A DNA stretch of 62,244 nucleotides from an uncultured Anaerolineae bacterium (GTDB lineage: Bacteria > Chloroflexota > Anaerolineae > Aggregatilineales > Phototrophicaceae): positions 1-62,244 of the forward strand of contig CALAJK010000086.1 in assembly GCA_937922795.1 (NCBI GenBank), read 5' to 3'. Every line of letters starts with the position of its first letter. The first letter of the stretch is position 1. The position numbers and the translations under genes are program-made. Positions 43,481 through 53,694 of this stretch are shown one piece after another. The notes under the pieces are model-generated. The model did not search any database, had not been told where the DNA came from, and saw nothing but the letters and a program-made list of their open reading frames with translations.

Positions 43481-44920
43481 ATGGAGCTGACCTTGAGCGA
43501 CGCCTTCACCCATGACACTTTCCTCAGCCCGTTCACCTGGCGTTACGGTTCTGACGCCATGCGCGCCATCTGGTCGGAAACCTACAAGCGGCGTTTATGG
43601 CGACGCATTTGGGTGGCGCTCGCCGAAGCGCAGTGCGCAGCGGGCATCGTGACGGCGGAACAAGCTGCTGACTTGCGGGCTCATCAAGATCACATTGACC
43701 TGAAGCGATCATCAGAAATCGAGGCGGTCATCCATCATGATTTGATGGCCGAAATCCGGTGTTTTGCCGAGCAGTGTACAGTTGGCGGCGGCATTTTACA
43801 TCTGGGCGCCACCAGCGCCGATATCGAAGACAACGCGGATGCGCTGCGTCTGCGGGAAAGCCTGAAACTCATCCTCACCGGCGTACGCGGCTTGTTGTAC
43901 GCGCTGGCCGAGCAGATTGACCGTCACGCGGAAACTGTCTGCATGGCGTTCACTCACCTGCAGCCGGCCGAGCCGACCACTATCGGCTACCGGCTGGCGG
44001 GTTACGCCCAGGATTTACTGGCCGATTACGACACCCTGGCTCAAACACATGATCAGATCCGCGGCAAGGGACTTAAAGGGGCGGTTGGCACACGGGCGGC
44101 CTTTGCTGAACTGCTGGCCGGCAGCGCGATGACGCCGGAAGCGCTGGAAACCCGCGTGATGGCCGCGCTCAACTTGCCAGCTTACGCGATCACCGGGCAG
44201 ACTTACCCGCGCCGGCAGGATTGGCAGGTCTTGAACGCATTGGCCGGACTGGGGCTGTCGGTCTACAAGCTGGCGTTTGACCTGCGTCTGCTGCAGTCGC
44301 CCTCCATCGGCGAATGGGCCGAACCCTTCGGCGCATCTCAGGTGGGGTCGTCAGCCATGCCCTTCAAGCAGAATCCCATCCACGCCGAAAATCTGGACAG
44401 CCTGGCGCGTTTTCTGGCCGCCCTGCCCCGCGTCGCCTGGGACAATGCCGCTCACAGCCTGCTGGAGCGTACCCTCGACGATTCGGCCAACCGCCGCCTG
44501 ATTTTGCCGGAGGCTTTCTTGACGGCCGATGAACTGCTGCGGCGAGCCGGGCGTATCGTGAAAGGCCTGCAAATTAACCTGGACAGCATTCAACGCAATC
44601 TAGCGCGCTACGGCGTTTTCGCCGCCACCGAACGCCTGCTGATGGCGGGCGTCAAGCGCGGCGCGGACCGCCAGGCATGGCATGAGATCATTCGCGAACA
44701 CAGCCTAATCGCTTGGGACGCCTTGCGTCAGGGGCTGCCCAACCCGCTGGCTGACCGCCTGGCCGCCGACATACGTATCACCCAGGTGATCGAGCCGGCG
44801 GTCGTGCGCGATCTGCTGCGCGCCGAGTCGCACATCGGCGATGCGCCGCAGCGGGCGCTCGCCCAAGCACAGCGTATCCGCGCTGCTTTATCGGAAAACA
44901 GCAAGGATCTCGATCATTGA
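43481..44920 (+). CDS. purB: Adenylosuccinate-lyase-family enzyme
   Basis: A 479-residue member of the fumarase/aspartase superfamily. Conserved elements are HLGATSADIEDNADALRLRE, FTHLQPAEPTTIGYR with the catalytic histidine near 158, and the mobile signature loop GSSAMPFKQNPIHAEN with its catalytic serine near 290. The GSSAMP.K.NP form and sequence suit PurB, which makes AMP and opens SAICAR with fumarate release. It starts ten bases after the permuted ATP-grasp gene. Either it is the housekeeping PurB placed in this cluster by chance, or a paralogue that removes fumarate from a pathway intermediate. The 3' end overlaps the convergent Tat gene by seven bases. Confidence 0.82.
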   Translation: MELTLSDAFTHDTFLSPFTWRYGSDAMRAIWSETYKRRLWRRIWVALAEAQCAAGIVTAEQAADLRAHQDHIDLKRSSEIEAVIHHDLMAEIRCFAEQCTVGGGILHLGATSADIEDNADALRLRESLKLILTGVRGLLYALAEQIDRHAETVCMAFTHLQPAEPTTIGYRLAGYAQDLLADYDTLAQTHDQIRGKGLKGAVGTRAAFAELLAGSAMTPEALETRVMAALNLPAYAITGQTYPRRQDWQVLNALAGLGLSVYKLAFDLRLLQSPSIGEWAEPFGASQVGSSAMPFKQNPIHAENLDSLARFLAALPRVAWDNAAHSLLERTLDDSANRRLILPEAFLTADELLRRAGRIVKGLQINLDSIQRNLARYGVFAATERLLMAGVKRGADRQAWHEIIREHSLIAWDALRQGLPNPLADRLAADIRITQVIEPAVVRDLLRAESHIGDAPQRALAQAQRIRAALSENSKDLDH

Positions 44921-45345
44921 TCGACGCGCTCGCCGCCGCTCCAAGTGCCCAGATCGGGCGCTGTGGGGCCGGTAGCTGAGGGCGTTGGCGCAGCGGCGCG
45001 ACCATTGCTCTCCGACACACTGGCTGCCCGCTTCACCTGTGTGAGCTGCTTGCTCGTCTCATCCAGCGCTTCTTGAACCGGTTTGGTGACCGGGGATAGG
45101 GCTCTGTTCACCTGCTGGTTGATGCTTGAGCGCGTCGGCGGCGTCTTGGGAAGATCGACGTCCATGCCGGCTTCTCGAAACTCTCGCTCAATATAGGACA
45201 TACTTTCTGCCCACAACGCGCGCAGTTTCGCGGTGTACTGCCCCAGGACATACGCCCATCGAATCATCCGCTTGGGGCCAGCCACCACCAGCATGATGAT
45301 GAGGATGGCAATCAGCTCAGCGCCGCCAATACCCAGGATTTCCAT
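44914..45345 (-). CDS. TatA/TatB-like twin-arginine translocase component
   Basis: A 143-residue protein from the ATG at 45345, preceded by AGAGGTG. It begins MEILGIGGAELIAILIIMLVVAGPKRMIRW: a single N-terminal membrane helix, then the G-P-K-R hinge and an amphipathic helix (YVLGQYTAKLRALW), the TatA/B layout. A flexible proline/serine-rich tail of about 80 residues, with KQLTQVKRAASV, follows. The length and tail lean towards TatB rather than short TatA. No tatC is nearby. It is tail-to-tail with the lyase gene. Confidence 0.8.
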   Translation of the reverse strand: MEILGIGGAELIAILIIMLVVAGPKRMIRWAYVLGQYTAKLRALWAESMSYIEREFREAGMDVDLPKTPPTRSSINQQVNRALSPVTKPVQEALDETSKQLTQVKRAASVSESNGRAAAPTPSATGPTAPDLGTWSGGERVDQ

Positions 45346-45528
45346 GACTGCCGCACCTCTGCTTAGCTTCTGACGCTTCGGATTGTACCCTACTGCATCC
45401 AGAGCATACAATCAGCAATCGCGTTCGTGCAGACAAACGCGAATCAACTCAGGCGGTCGTTTATCCCACAACCGCCCGAGCTCATGCCCCGCTTATCCCA
45501 AGATGACAGAACGCCGCTTCAGCCTTTT

Positions 45529-47187
45529 TCAGGCCTGACCGCCGCGCACCTGACGCCGGATCTGTTTGAGACGCTTCATGACGTTATTCGCGCCTCGTCC
45601 AAAATAGTCGTAAAGCAGCTTGTAGTCGGCATAGAGCTGATCATAAATCGCGGCATTTTCGGCGATCGGGCCGACCGTCTCATCCTTCAACCGTCCCATA
45701 TGCTCAGCCGCCTGCTGAATGTTGGGGTAAACCCCGGCAGCAACGGCGGCGTGCATGGCCGATCCTAACGCCGGCGACTGGGCTGAGCCGGCGAACTTCA
45801 GCGGTTTGCGCGTGACGTCTGCGTAGATCTGCACCAACAGCTTGTTGCGCTCCGGTAGGCCGCCAGCCAGCACCAGCTCATTCACCGGGATGCCGCGCTC
45901 CTCGAACGAGTCGATGATGATGCGCGTGCCGAACGCGGTCGCCTCAATCAACGCCCGGTAGATATCAGGCGCTTTAGTGGCCAGCGTCGCGCCGATCAAC
46001 AAACCTGTCAGATCAGCATCTACCAATACCGACCGATTGCCATTCCACCAGTCCAAGGCCAGCAGCCCCGACTCGCCGGGCTTCTGTTTGGCGGCTTCCT
46101 GTTCGAGATATTGGTGCAGATTCAAACCGGCTGCTTTGGCCGCTTCGTGGTACTCCGGCGGGACTGCATTATCCACAAACCACGCAAAGATATCGCCTAC
46201 ACCGCTCTGTCCGGCCTCGTACCCATAGTAGCCGGGGATGATCCCGTCGCGCACCACGCCGCACATGCCTTCGACTGTTTGCAGCCCTTCGCCTACGATC
46301 ATATGACAAGTAGACGTGCCCATGATCATCACCATCTGCCCTGGCCCCGTCACTTTCACCGCCGGCACGGTGACGTGGGCATCCACGTTGGCCACCGCCA
46401 CCGCCGTTCCGGGAAGCAGACCGGTCCAGGCTGCCGCCTGCTCAGTCAGGCCGCCCGCTCTACCGCCCAGCGGGGCGAACTCTCGGCTCATTTTTGTGTC
46501 GACGACATCGGCAAAGCGCGGGTCTAGCGCCGCGAAGAACTCTCGCGACGGATAAACCCCATCTTGAACGATGGCCTTGTAACCTGCCGTACAGGTATTG
46601 CGCGTTTCATTGCCTGTCAACTGCCAGATAACCCAGTCAGCCGCCTCGATGAGGCGATCAGCCGCTGCATAAACCTCCGGCGCTTCCTGCAAAATTTGCA
46701 GCGCTTTGCTGAAAAACCATTCCGAGGAAATCTTGCCGCCGTAGCGGTCAAGCCAGCTCTCGCCCATCCGCCGCGCCGTCTCATTGATCTGGTCAGCTTG
46801 GGGCTGTGAGGCATGGTGCTTCCATAACTTCACCCAGGCATGGGGGTTGTCGCGCCACTCCGGCAGCACGCACAGCGGCGTCCCGTCACGCTTAGTGGGC
46901 ATCATCGTGCAAGCCGTGAAATCTATGCCGATGCCAACTACTTCATCTGGCCGAACACCGCTCTCTTTCAACACGGCAGGGATCGTCTGTTTGAAAACTT
47001 CGATGTAGTCCATCGGGTCTTGCAGCGCCCAGTCGGGCGGCAGCGGACGGTCGCTGCCGGGCAAATGCTCATCAATCACGCCGTTGCTGTACGGGTGAAC
47101 AGCCGTGGCCACTTCGCGGCCATCGCGCACATCCACCAGCACTGCGCGCCCTGACTCTGTGCCGAAATCAATGCCGAGTGTGTACAT
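45529..47187 (-). CDS. araB: Ribulokinase
   Basis: A 552-residue FGGY-family sugar kinase. [43 protein letters not shown] and [18 protein letters not shown] are typical of AraB-type ribulokinases, and the C-terminal [22 protein letters not shown] holds the nucleotide-binding region. It phosphorylates L-ribulose to L-ribulose 5-phosphate in arabinose breakdown. GAGGGAAAA precedes the ATG. Last gene of the minus-strand sugar locus, 76 bases after the alcohol dehydrogenase gene. No araA or araD gene is in the window. Confidence 0.93.
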   Translation of the reverse strand: MYTLGIDFGTESGRAVLVDVRDGREVATAVHPYSNGVIDEHLPGSDRPLPPDWALQDPMDYIEVFKQTIPAVLKESGVRPDEVVGIGIDFTACTMMPTKRDGTPLCVLPEWRDNPHAWVKLWKHHASQPQADQINETARRMGESWLDRYGGKISSEWFFSKALQILQEAPEVYAAADRLIEAADWVIWQLTGNETRNTCTAGYKAIVQDGVYPSREFFAALDPRFADVVDTKMSREFAPLGGRAGGLTEQAAAWTGLLPGTAVAVANVDAHVTVPAVKVTGPGQMVMIMGTSTCHMIVGEGLQTVEGMCGVVRDGIIPGYYGYEAGQSGVGDIFAWFVDNAVPPEYHEAAKAAGLNLHQYLEQEAAKQKPGESGLLALDWWNGNRSVLVDADLTGLLIGATLATKAPDIYRALIEATAFGTRIIIDSFEERGIPVNELVLAGGLPERNKLLVQIYADVTRKPLKFAGSAQSPALGSAMHAAVAAGVYPNIQQAAEHMGRLKDETVGPIAENAAIYDQLYADYKLLYDYFGRGANNVMKRLKQIRRQVRGGQA

Positions 47188-47263
47188 AAGCTTTTTCCCT
47201 CATGCTCCAAAAGAGAACCTGCTCTGATCCACAAAATGGCCCAGGCCTTATACACTTAACCAT

Positions 47264-48316
47264 CTAACCGGTAGGTGTGTTCGGCAGCACAACAGCCCGG
47301 ATGACTTCATCTGAGTAGTTGGCGGCAGTCTCAAAAGCGTCTCGCGTCTGCTCTAGGCTGAATGTATGCGAAGCCAGAACATCCAAATCTACCCGCCTAT
47401 CCTGCGCCAGCGCGATAGCTGCCGGATACGTGTGTTTCATCCGCCGCGACGACAGGATCGCCAGCTCTTTTCGCCGGGCTGCCGAAGCGCGGAAAGTGAT
47501 GAAATCTTCTACGGGAATGCCCACAATGACCACCCGACCGCCATGGCGCGCCATCTCAACACATTGGTTAGCTGTCGCGTCTGCCCAGGCTGCCTCGATC
47601 GCTACATCAACTCCGCGCCGATTGGTCAGCCGCATGACTTCTTGCACCAGGTCGACTTCGTCGGCTTTGAGCGCCACGTCGGCGCCGTAATCAGCCGCCA
47701 GCGCCAGCCGCCAGGCATAACGATCCGCTGCGAAAATGCGGCGCGCCCCGGCCAACCGCGCCAGCCGCACCAGCAGCAGCCCGATCGCCCCGCAGCCAAC
47801 GACAGCTACATCCTCGCCTACCTGAATTTGCGCCAAGCGGATGGCGTGCAGCGCGACGCCAAGCGGCTCCAGCATGGCCGCGCTCACATCGGAGATGGTG
47901 TCTGGCACAGGAACGCATGTCTGAGCCGGATACAGCATCCGCTGGCGCAACGCACCGTGGTATGGATAAAGACCCATGAACATCAACCGCTCACACAGAT
48001 GAGGATCGCCCGCCTGGCAGCGCTCGCAGACGCCGCAGGCGATGGCTGGGTCGATCGCTACGCGCTGCCCCACGCGCAGTTGACGCTCATCAACGCCGGG
48101 ACCCACCGCCAGGACGACGCCTGCCGCCTCATGACCTAGCGTGAGCGGTTGTTCAGGCGCTATTCCGCCGACGCTGCCGAAGAGATAGGTGTGCAAGTCG
48201 CTGCCGCAAATCCCCACAGCGGTGACTTCCAACAACACGCTGCCCGGTCCGGGGTCTACATCGGGGATCGTCTCGACGCGAATATCACGAACGCCGTAGA
48301 GGAAAGCGGATCGCAT
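47264..48316 (-). CDS. Zinc-dependent alcohol/polyol dehydrogenase (MDR family)
   Basis: A 350-residue medium-chain dehydrogenase. The catalytic zinc site shows GICGSDLHTY (Cys37) and GHEAAGVV; the structural zinc lobe is CGVCERCQAGDPHLC near 94-108; VGCGAIGLLLVRLARLAGARRI is the NAD(P)-binding Rossmann motif. Similar proteins include sorbitol, threonine and L-arabinitol dehydrogenases. Between a ribulokinase and a xylulokinase gene it plausibly interconverts a polyol and a ketose, or handles another sugar of the locus. The substrate is inferred from context. Confidence 0.88.
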   Translation of the reverse strand: MRSAFLYGVRDIRVETIPDVDPGPGSVLLEVTAVGICGSDLHTYLFGSVGGIAPEQPLTLGHEAAGVVLAVGPGVDERQLRVGQRVAIDPAIACGVCERCQAGDPHLCERLMFMGLYPYHGALRQRMLYPAQTCVPVPDTISDVSAAMLEPLGVALHAIRLAQIQVGEDVAVVGCGAIGLLLVRLARLAGARRIFAADRYAWRLALAADYGADVALKADEVDLVQEVMRLTNRRGVDVAIEAAWADATANQCVEMARHGGRVVIVGIPVEDFITFRASAARRKELAILSSRRMKHTYPAAIALAQDRRVDLDVLASHTFSLEQTRDAFETAANYSDEVIRAVVLPNTPTG

Positions 48317-48340
48317 AGGGTGTTATATACCTTGTACCAG

Positions 48341-48649
48341 TCAAACCCAGGCCGTCGCATCGGGGAAGATGGGCGTATAGCGCACCCCGCTGCGCGGCTC
48401 CGCCATCATATCTGCTACGGCATCCCGCCAGCGCAGATAATGTGCGGTCTCTTTGTGACGCGCTGGCGCCTCCGCATCCCGGTACACCTCAATCAGCATG
48501 AAGCGCGTTGGATCGTCCGCTTGCTGAATGAAATCGAACCGGGCAATGCCGGGTTCCTGCACGCTGTTCTTGACGTTATCCAGGGTCGCTGCGATGAAAG
48601 CGTCCACCGCCTCCGGCTTAACGTGAACAGACACCAGAACGAGATGCAT
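48341..48649 (-). CDS. Antibiotic-biosynthesis-monooxygenase-fold (ABM) protein
   Basis: A 102-residue ferredoxin-like-fold protein from the ATG at 48649. [51 protein letters not shown] and [14 protein letters not shown] are the standard ABM pattern also found in LsrG. In sugar loci such proteins often act as isomerases or mutarotases, or have unknown roles. It lies between xylB (13 bases away) and the dehydrogenase gene (24 bases away), so it belongs to their transcript. Confidence 0.88.
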   Translation of the reverse strand: MHLVLVSVHVKPEAVDAFIAATLDNVKNSVQEPGIARFDFIQQADDPTRFMLIEVYRDAEAPARHKETAHYLRWRDAVADMMAEPRSGVRYTPIFPDATAWV

Positions 48650-48662
48650 ACGCCGATTCCTC

Positions 48663-50159
48663 CTACGACTCAAACTCGACCAGCGCATTGAAGGTCGGCT
48701 TCAGCGCCGGGTACAGACCTCTAAAAGCTGGATACAGCCGGTTATAGCTGTCGATGCCTGGGTCTTCAGGGGCGATTGTGTCCACCCGGCGCACCATCTG
48801 AGCGCAGGCTGAGGGCACATCAGGCCAGGCGCCAACGCCAACCGCCCCCAGGATCGCCGCGCCGAAAGCCCCGCCCTCACTGGTATTCACAGTATAAAGA
48901 GGGATGCCCATCACATCTGCGACAATCTGCCGCCAGATCGGGCTGTTCGCAGCCCCGCCGCTAACTACGGCTTCCGCCGGACGAACGCCCAACCCGCGCA
49001 GCAGCTCCAGCAGATCGCGCATGCCGAATGCCACCCCCTCCATGACGGAGCGCACCAGGTGCGGCAGACTGTGGCGAAGCGTCAGACCAACAAAAGCCCC
49101 GCGCGCCAACGGATCCGTATGCGGGTGGCGCTCGCCGGTCAGGTACGGCGCGAACAGCAGCCCCAACGATCCGTATGGAACCGAAGCGGCCATCTGGTTC
49201 AATTCATCGTAGGATCTTCCGGCCAAGATTTCATCATGCAGCCAGCGGAAACTTCCTGCGGCGCTCAGCATGACACCCATATGGAACCAGGTGCCGGGGA
49301 TGGGGCCGCAAAACGTATGCAGCCGCCCATTCGGTTCTGGCGTGTAGCGGTCGCTCACCGCATAAGCCACGCCTGAAGTGCCCACTGTCAGGCTGCACTG
49401 CCCCATTGAGACGATGCCGTTGCCCACACCGCCGGCCGGTTGATCGCCGGCGCCGCCGACGATGGGCGTACCGGGGCGCAAACCGGTCGCCTCAGCCCCG
49501 GCCTGGCTGACATACGCGCTGACGTCCGTCGATTCGCACAGCTCCGGCAGCCAGGCGCGCGGAATGTCAAGCGCCGCCAGCATCTCATCAGACCAAGCGC
49601 GCTTGCCGATGTCCATCGCGCCAAAACCCGAACCCTCAGTCACGTCCATCACGTAAGCGCCGCTGAGCTTGTAGCGGATGTAATCCTTCGGCAGCAGCAC
49701 ATGGGCGATCTGTCGGTAAAGCTCCGGTTCATGCTCGCGCATCCACACCAGTTTAGGGGCCGTGAACCCAGGGGGCAAAATGCTGCCGATGATCTGATAC
49801 AGCCGCTTAGCCCCCACTTTCTCGGTGATTGCTTCACACTGCGGCCCGCTGCGCTGGTCATTCCATAAGATGGCCGGGCGCAGCGGTCGGCCCTGAGCAT
49901 CCAACGCCGTCAGTCCATGCATTTGCCCGGTCAAACCAACTGCGGCCACCTCGTCAGGGCTTACGCGCTTGAGCACATCACGCAGCGCTTGGCTGGTTGC
50001 CCGCCACCATTCTTCAGGATCTTGCTCCGACCACAGCGGCCGGGGGGTGGATAACTCATGGGGATAACTCTGGCTGGTGATCACCTCGCCTTGCTCGTCA
50101 ATCACCAGCGCCTTCGATGCTGTCGTGCTGACATCAATGCCAATGAAGTATCGGGCCAT
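48663..50159 (-). CDS. xylB: Xylulokinase
   Basis: A 498-residue FGGY kinase. [38 protein letters not shown] (the xylulokinase-typical GQMHG) and [13 protein letters not shown] lie in the N-terminal domain; the C-terminal part shows [21 protein letters not shown] and [12 protein letters not shown]. It phosphorylates D-xylulose. I start at the ATG at 50159 behind GAGG; a GTG two codons earlier is possible. About 170 bases without recognisable genes separate it from the GH1 gene upstream, so it could have its own promoter. Confidence 0.92.
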   Translation of the reverse strand: MARYFIGIDVSTTASKALVIDEQGEVITSQSYPHELSTPRPLWSEQDPEEWWRATSQALRDVLKRVSPDEVAAVGLTGQMHGLTALDAQGRPLRPAILWNDQRSGPQCEAITEKVGAKRLYQIIGSILPPGFTAPKLVWMREHEPELYRQIAHVLLPKDYIRYKLSGAYVMDVTEGSGFGAMDIGKRAWSDEMLAALDIPRAWLPELCESTDVSAYVSQAGAEATGLRPGTPIVGGAGDQPAGGVGNGIVSMGQCSLTVGTSGVAYAVSDRYTPEPNGRLHTFCGPIPGTWFHMGVMLSAAGSFRWLHDEILAGRSYDELNQMAASVPYGSLGLLFAPYLTGERHPHTDPLARGAFVGLTLRHSLPHLVRSVMEGVAFGMRDLLELLRGLGVRPAEAVVSGGAANSPIWRQIVADVMGIPLYTVNTSEGGAFGAAILGAVGVGAWPDVPSACAQMVRRVDTIAPEDPGIDSYNRLYPAFRGLYPALKPTFNALVEFES

Positions 50160-50330
50160 GGCCACAACCTCGTGGTCAAAAGGTATAATTGGCGTCTGAG
50201 TTTAACCAGCGCTGCCGTTGTATAACAGTGCCATTTTCCCTCTTGCGGGTTGCTGATCGTCACCTCTGGCTAGCGCCTGGTTCCAGCAAACGGCGAGAGG
50301 TGCGCGCCACGCTTCGATAAAACTGTCGCA

Positions 50331-51662
50331 TTACGCCAGAATCTGATTTTGACGGATCACCTCAGCATACCATTGACCGCTGTCCTTGACGATGCGCTGC
50401 TGGGTAGCATAGTCTACATAGACGATGCCAAATCGTTGGGTATATCCCAGGCTCCATTCAAAATTATCCATCAACGACCAGACGAAGTAGCCGCGCAGCG
50501 GGACGCCTGCCTGAATGGCGCGCTCAGCCGCATCGAAATGCTGGCGGAGATAATCCCTACGCGCCTCATCATGCACTTTCCCATCAGGGGTCAAAACATC
50601 GGCGAAGGCGGCGCCGTTCTCCGTCACGAACAGCGCTCTGGGCTGATATTCGCGGTGGACGCGCACCAAAAGTTGGTACAGCCCCTCTGGATAAACTTCC
50701 CACCCCATTGTGGTGAAGGCCGCGTTTGCAGGCTTTACCGGACGCGCAGCCGTCACGCCCGAAGAAGCCGCTTCGACCAGCGTGCGTGTATAGTAGTTGA
50801 TGCCCAGGAAATCCAGAGGAGCTGCCGCCTGTGCTACCGCATCCAGATCAATGCCGTCTAACCATTCAGCGACCCAATTGATCACGTCGGTGGGATAATG
50901 GCCTTTGAACACAGCATCCAGGAGCCAGCGGTTCTTGAACCCGTCTTCACGCCAGGCCGCCTGAACATCTTCAGAGCGTTCCGTCGCCGGCTCGAAGTAT
51001 CCCAGATCAATTGTGATGCCTGCCGACACATCCTGCACATTGCGGCGCAGAATCGCTATGGCCGCGCCATGCGCCAGCAGTTGATGATGCAGCACACGGT
51101 AAGCCGTGCCCAGATCGCACAAACCGGGGGCGTGAATGCCCAACCAGTTGCCCAGGAAGGCCACAACCCACGGCTCATTCAACGTGATCCAGTCTTTGAC
51201 CCGGTCACCCAGCCGCCGCGATACCCGATCCGTGTATTCGCCGAACCATTGGACAACTTCAGGGTTATCCCAACCACCGCGATCTTGTAACGCTTGAGGA
51301 AGATCCCAATGATACAGTGTGACGAAGGGACGAATATTGACGGCCAGCAGCTCATCTACCAACCGGTCATAGAAGTCCAGCCCAACCTCATTTGGGGCGC
51401 CTGTCCCAAACGGCAGCACGCGCGGCCACGCAATTGAGAAACGGTAGGCGCGCAGCCCAATTCGAGCCATCAACACCACATCGCTGCGGTAGAGGTGATA
51501 GTGATCGCAGGCGACATCGCCGGTATCCCCATTAAGAACTTTGCCCGACGTGTGCGAGAACCGTGACCAGATGCACTCGCCGCGGCCATCTTCCCTGACA
51601 GCCCCCTCAATCTGGTAGCTGGCGGTCGCAGCGCCCCACAAAAATCCCTCAGGAAATGTCAT
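50331..51662 (-). CDS. GH1 beta-glucosidase/beta-glycosidase
   Basis: A 443-residue glycoside hydrolase family 1 enzyme. The start FPEGFLWGAATASYQIEGAV is the family hallmark; the acid/base Glu163 is in ITLNEPWV and the nucleophile Glu348 in LFVTENGAAF. Phe-Glu-Trp-Ser near the C-terminus (DNFEWSLGYTQRFG) is the aglycone-site pattern. Without a signal peptide it acts in the cytoplasm on imported oligosaccharides such as cellobiose or related beta-glycosides. Confidence 0.94.
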   Translation of the reverse strand: MTFPEGFLWGAATASYQIEGAVREDGRGECIWSRFSHTSGKVLNGDTGDVACDHYHLYRSDVVLMARIGLRAYRFSIAWPRVLPFGTGAPNEVGLDFYDRLVDELLAVNIRPFVTLYHWDLPQALQDRGGWDNPEVVQWFGEYTDRVSRRLGDRVKDWITLNEPWVVAFLGNWLGIHAPGLCDLGTAYRVLHHQLLAHGAAIAILRRNVQDVSAGITIDLGYFEPATERSEDVQAAWREDGFKNRWLLDAVFKGHYPTDVINWVAEWLDGIDLDAVAQAAAPLDFLGINYYTRTLVEAASSGVTAARPVKPANAAFTTMGWEVYPEGLYQLLVRVHREYQPRALFVTENGAAFADVLTPDGKVHDEARRDYLRQHFDAAERAIQAGVPLRGYFVWSLMDNFEWSLGYTQRFGIVYVDYATQQRIVKDSGQWYAEVIRQNQILA

Positions 51663-51736
51663 GATGTCCTCAATGCCTGGCGGCCATATGCTCCTAAACA
51701 GCTAATACCTTCTGTTCACTCTAGCCTTGCTCGCGC

Positions 51737-52810
51737 TCACTCCGCCCACTCCATAGGCTGCGGCGGCGCAAACCTGGAATGCACGTCCACTGGTCGATTT
51801 TCAGCCATCGAACGAGCGGCGGCGGTGAGCACTTCGGTCACATGTGCGGCTTGCTCGCCGGAAAAACGATGAGGTCTATTCTCAAGCATTGCCCGCACCA
51901 GCTCATGCACGCCGCGGCCCCAGGGAACATGTGCATCACTGTTCGGCCTGATCAGCGGCACTTCCTCCAGGGCCTGTCCAAACTCCGCATACAGCACGCG
52001 CGAACTAAAATTATGCCAGCTTTCCAAAACCAGCGACCCCGCGTCGCCATGGAACTCGATTCCTGTCTGGCGGGTCGACTGGTTGCTGACATAAAAATCC
52101 GTCGTGAGGCGAACGACTGCGCCGGTTTCGATCTCCAACACCGTCACCGCAAAATCCGGCGTGGTGATGTGGAAAGTGTGTTGATCCTTGGTGACTCGCT
52201 CAGGCAGCAGAACCTTGCCATAGGCTATGACCCGCCGCACCGGCCCCAAAATGGCCGTCAGAATCGTCAGCGGATAGACCCCAACATCGAACAGCGCCCC
52301 GATCTCATAAAAAGAGGCTGGAGCTGGATGCCAGGATTCAATTCGGCCCCAATTCACGTCTGCATAAGCCACGCGAACCGTCCCCAGCCGATTCTCTCGT
52401 ATCCACTTCCAGGCCGTCTGCTGCGCCTCACCGATGAGGGTGAATGGGGAGCAAGCCAGCCTCAAACCGAGCGTTTTCGCCAGCTCAACCAGCGCCATCG
52501 CGTCTTCAGCATGGGTCGCCAGCGGCTTCTCGCTGTATACATGCTTTCCGGCCTTGAGGCTGCGCTCTGTGATCTCCTTATGCGCAAAATGCGACGTTAA
52601 GTTGACCACAATATCGACGTGTGGATCGGCCAACAGTGCTTCAAGGCTGTTGTAAACCTCCGTACCGTGCTGATCCGCAAACGTCTGAGCGCGCTGAACG
52701 TCAATATCGGCCACGCCCAGCAGCTTGATCTCCGGATAGGTCTTGAGATCCTGCACGTACGGCCCAGCGATATTGCCGCAGCCGACGATGGCCACTCCAT
52801 ATTGGCTCAT
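51737..52810 (-). CDS. Gfo/Idh/MocA-family oxidoreductase
   Basis: A 357-residue NAD(P)-dependent oxidoreductase. The N-terminal Rossmann fold begins YGVAIVGCGNIAGPYVQDL, and YSEKPLATHAEDAMALVE contains the conserved EKP motif. The C-terminal part has the usual open beta-sheet domain with an aromatic-rich DFYVSNQSTRQ region. Such enzymes oxidise or isomerise sugars, inositols or their derivatives. The ATG overlaps the isomerase/epimerase stop by four bases, so they probably act on the same substrate. Confidence 0.9.
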   Translation of the reverse strand: MSQYGVAIVGCGNIAGPYVQDLKTYPEIKLLGVADIDVQRAQTFADQHGTEVYNSLEALLADPHVDIVVNLTSHFAHKEITERSLKAGKHVYSEKPLATHAEDAMALVELAKTLGLRLACSPFTLIGEAQQTAWKWIRENRLGTVRVAYADVNWGRIESWHPAPASFYEIGALFDVGVYPLTILTAILGPVRRVIAYGKVLLPERVTKDQHTFHITTPDFAVTVLEIETGAVVRLTTDFYVSNQSTRQTGIEFHGDAGSLVLESWHNFSSRVLYAEFGQALEEVPLIRPNSDAHVPWGRGVHELVRAMLENRPHRFSGEQAAHVTEVLTAAARSMAENRPVDVHSRFAPPQPMEWAE

Positions 52811-53607
52811 GATGACATCCACTCCTTGAGCAGCTGCAAATTCGCAATCAGATCATCGGTCGGATCGAACTGATCCGGCTCATGTTCAACACTGATCGGC
52901 CCGGTATAGCCTAATTGCTTCAGCGCCCTCACACAATTTTCAACCGGCACACAACCTTCACCAAAGCGACAGGTCTCATGCCCCCCTGGCTGGCGCACAT
53001 CCTTCAGATGGATGTGAAATAACCGATGGCCGAGTTTGCGTACAGCTTCAGCCGCGTCATAACCCTGTGTCCCATACCAACCAGTATCCACTGTTGTGCC
53101 GACTACATCCTCGTCTTCACCGATCTGCGCCAGCATCGCTTCAGGCGTCTTCTGTGCGTGATTCTCCATTCCTAACCTCAGGCCTGAATCGCGCAGCTTC
53201 GAGACCACAAAAGCGCGATCGTTCTCAAGCAAGCCCGTCATGCCGCCCAGCAGCGCACATCCCAGCCTGGTGGCCAACGAACAAGTCGCCGTGAATGCCT
53301 CACGAGAAGCGCCGAAGTCTCCGGCCAGGCTGACCACGGGCAGGTGGTAACGTTCCAGCAACTGCCGCGCCGTTTCAATGTGGACATCCGTCGCCCAGGA
53401 AGGGTGCAAGATCGCCAGCCACAAATCAATCGCTTCATAGCCCATGGCTTGGATGTCGCGCAGATAAGCCTCAAATCGCGTTCCAAACGTGTCTGCATTC
53501 CGGAAATGATCCTGTGTGGCGCGGTCACCCTGCATCCAGCCTTCAGTCATCCGGTAACCGAGCTGCCGAGCCACAAAGTTGGCCGTCATGAACGAAATCG
53601 TCTGCAT
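52807..53607 (-). CDS. Sugar phosphate isomerase/epimerase-type TIM-barrel protein
   Basis: A 266-residue TIM-barrel protein of the AP-endonuclease-2/xylose-isomerase-like family. Metal-binding residues can be seen around LGMENHAQ (Glu), GTTVDTGWYG (Asp), LFHIHLKDV (His) and SVEHEPDQFD (Glu). Members interconvert ketoses or inososes. Coupled by an ATGA overlap to a Gfo/Idh/MocA oxidoreductase, a pair seen in many inositol or rare-sugar pathways. The exact sugar is unknown. Confidence 0.87.
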   Translation of the reverse strand: MQTISFMTANFVARQLGYRMTEGWMQGDRATQDHFRNADTFGTRFEAYLRDIQAMGYEAIDLWLAILHPSWATDVHIETARQLLERYHLPVVSLAGDFGASREAFTATCSLATRLGCALLGGMTGLLENDRAFVVSKLRDSGLRLGMENHAQKTPEAMLAQIGEDEDVVGTTVDTGWYGTQGYDAAEAVRKLGHRLFHIHLKDVRQPGGHETCRFGEGCVPVENCVRALKQLGYTGPISVEHEPDQFDPTDDLIANLQLLKEWMSS

Positions 53608-53694
53608 TACCGCCCCACTTTCGATTTAAAAAAGTGTCCAACTGCTGAGCCTAATTGACTGCTGGCCATCCCACCGTCGTCCCACCGGCGCAGT

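Noticed and set aside
37884-44920. ATP-grasp cluster as a graspetide (microviridin-type) RiPP locus
   Set aside because: No precursor-like small open frame in the gaps, and the ATP-grasp types are not the paired ester/amide ligases with a leader-binding pattern that I would expect.
45427-45768. Plus-strand 113-residue frame over the ribulokinase 3' end
   Set aside because: It is mostly antisense to the ribulokinase coding region, so it is a shadow frame.
50207-50214. AGCGCT in the xylB upstream region as a third LacI operator
   Set aside because: The flanks do not match the other two sites, and AGCGCT is frequent in coding parts of this GC-rich sequence.
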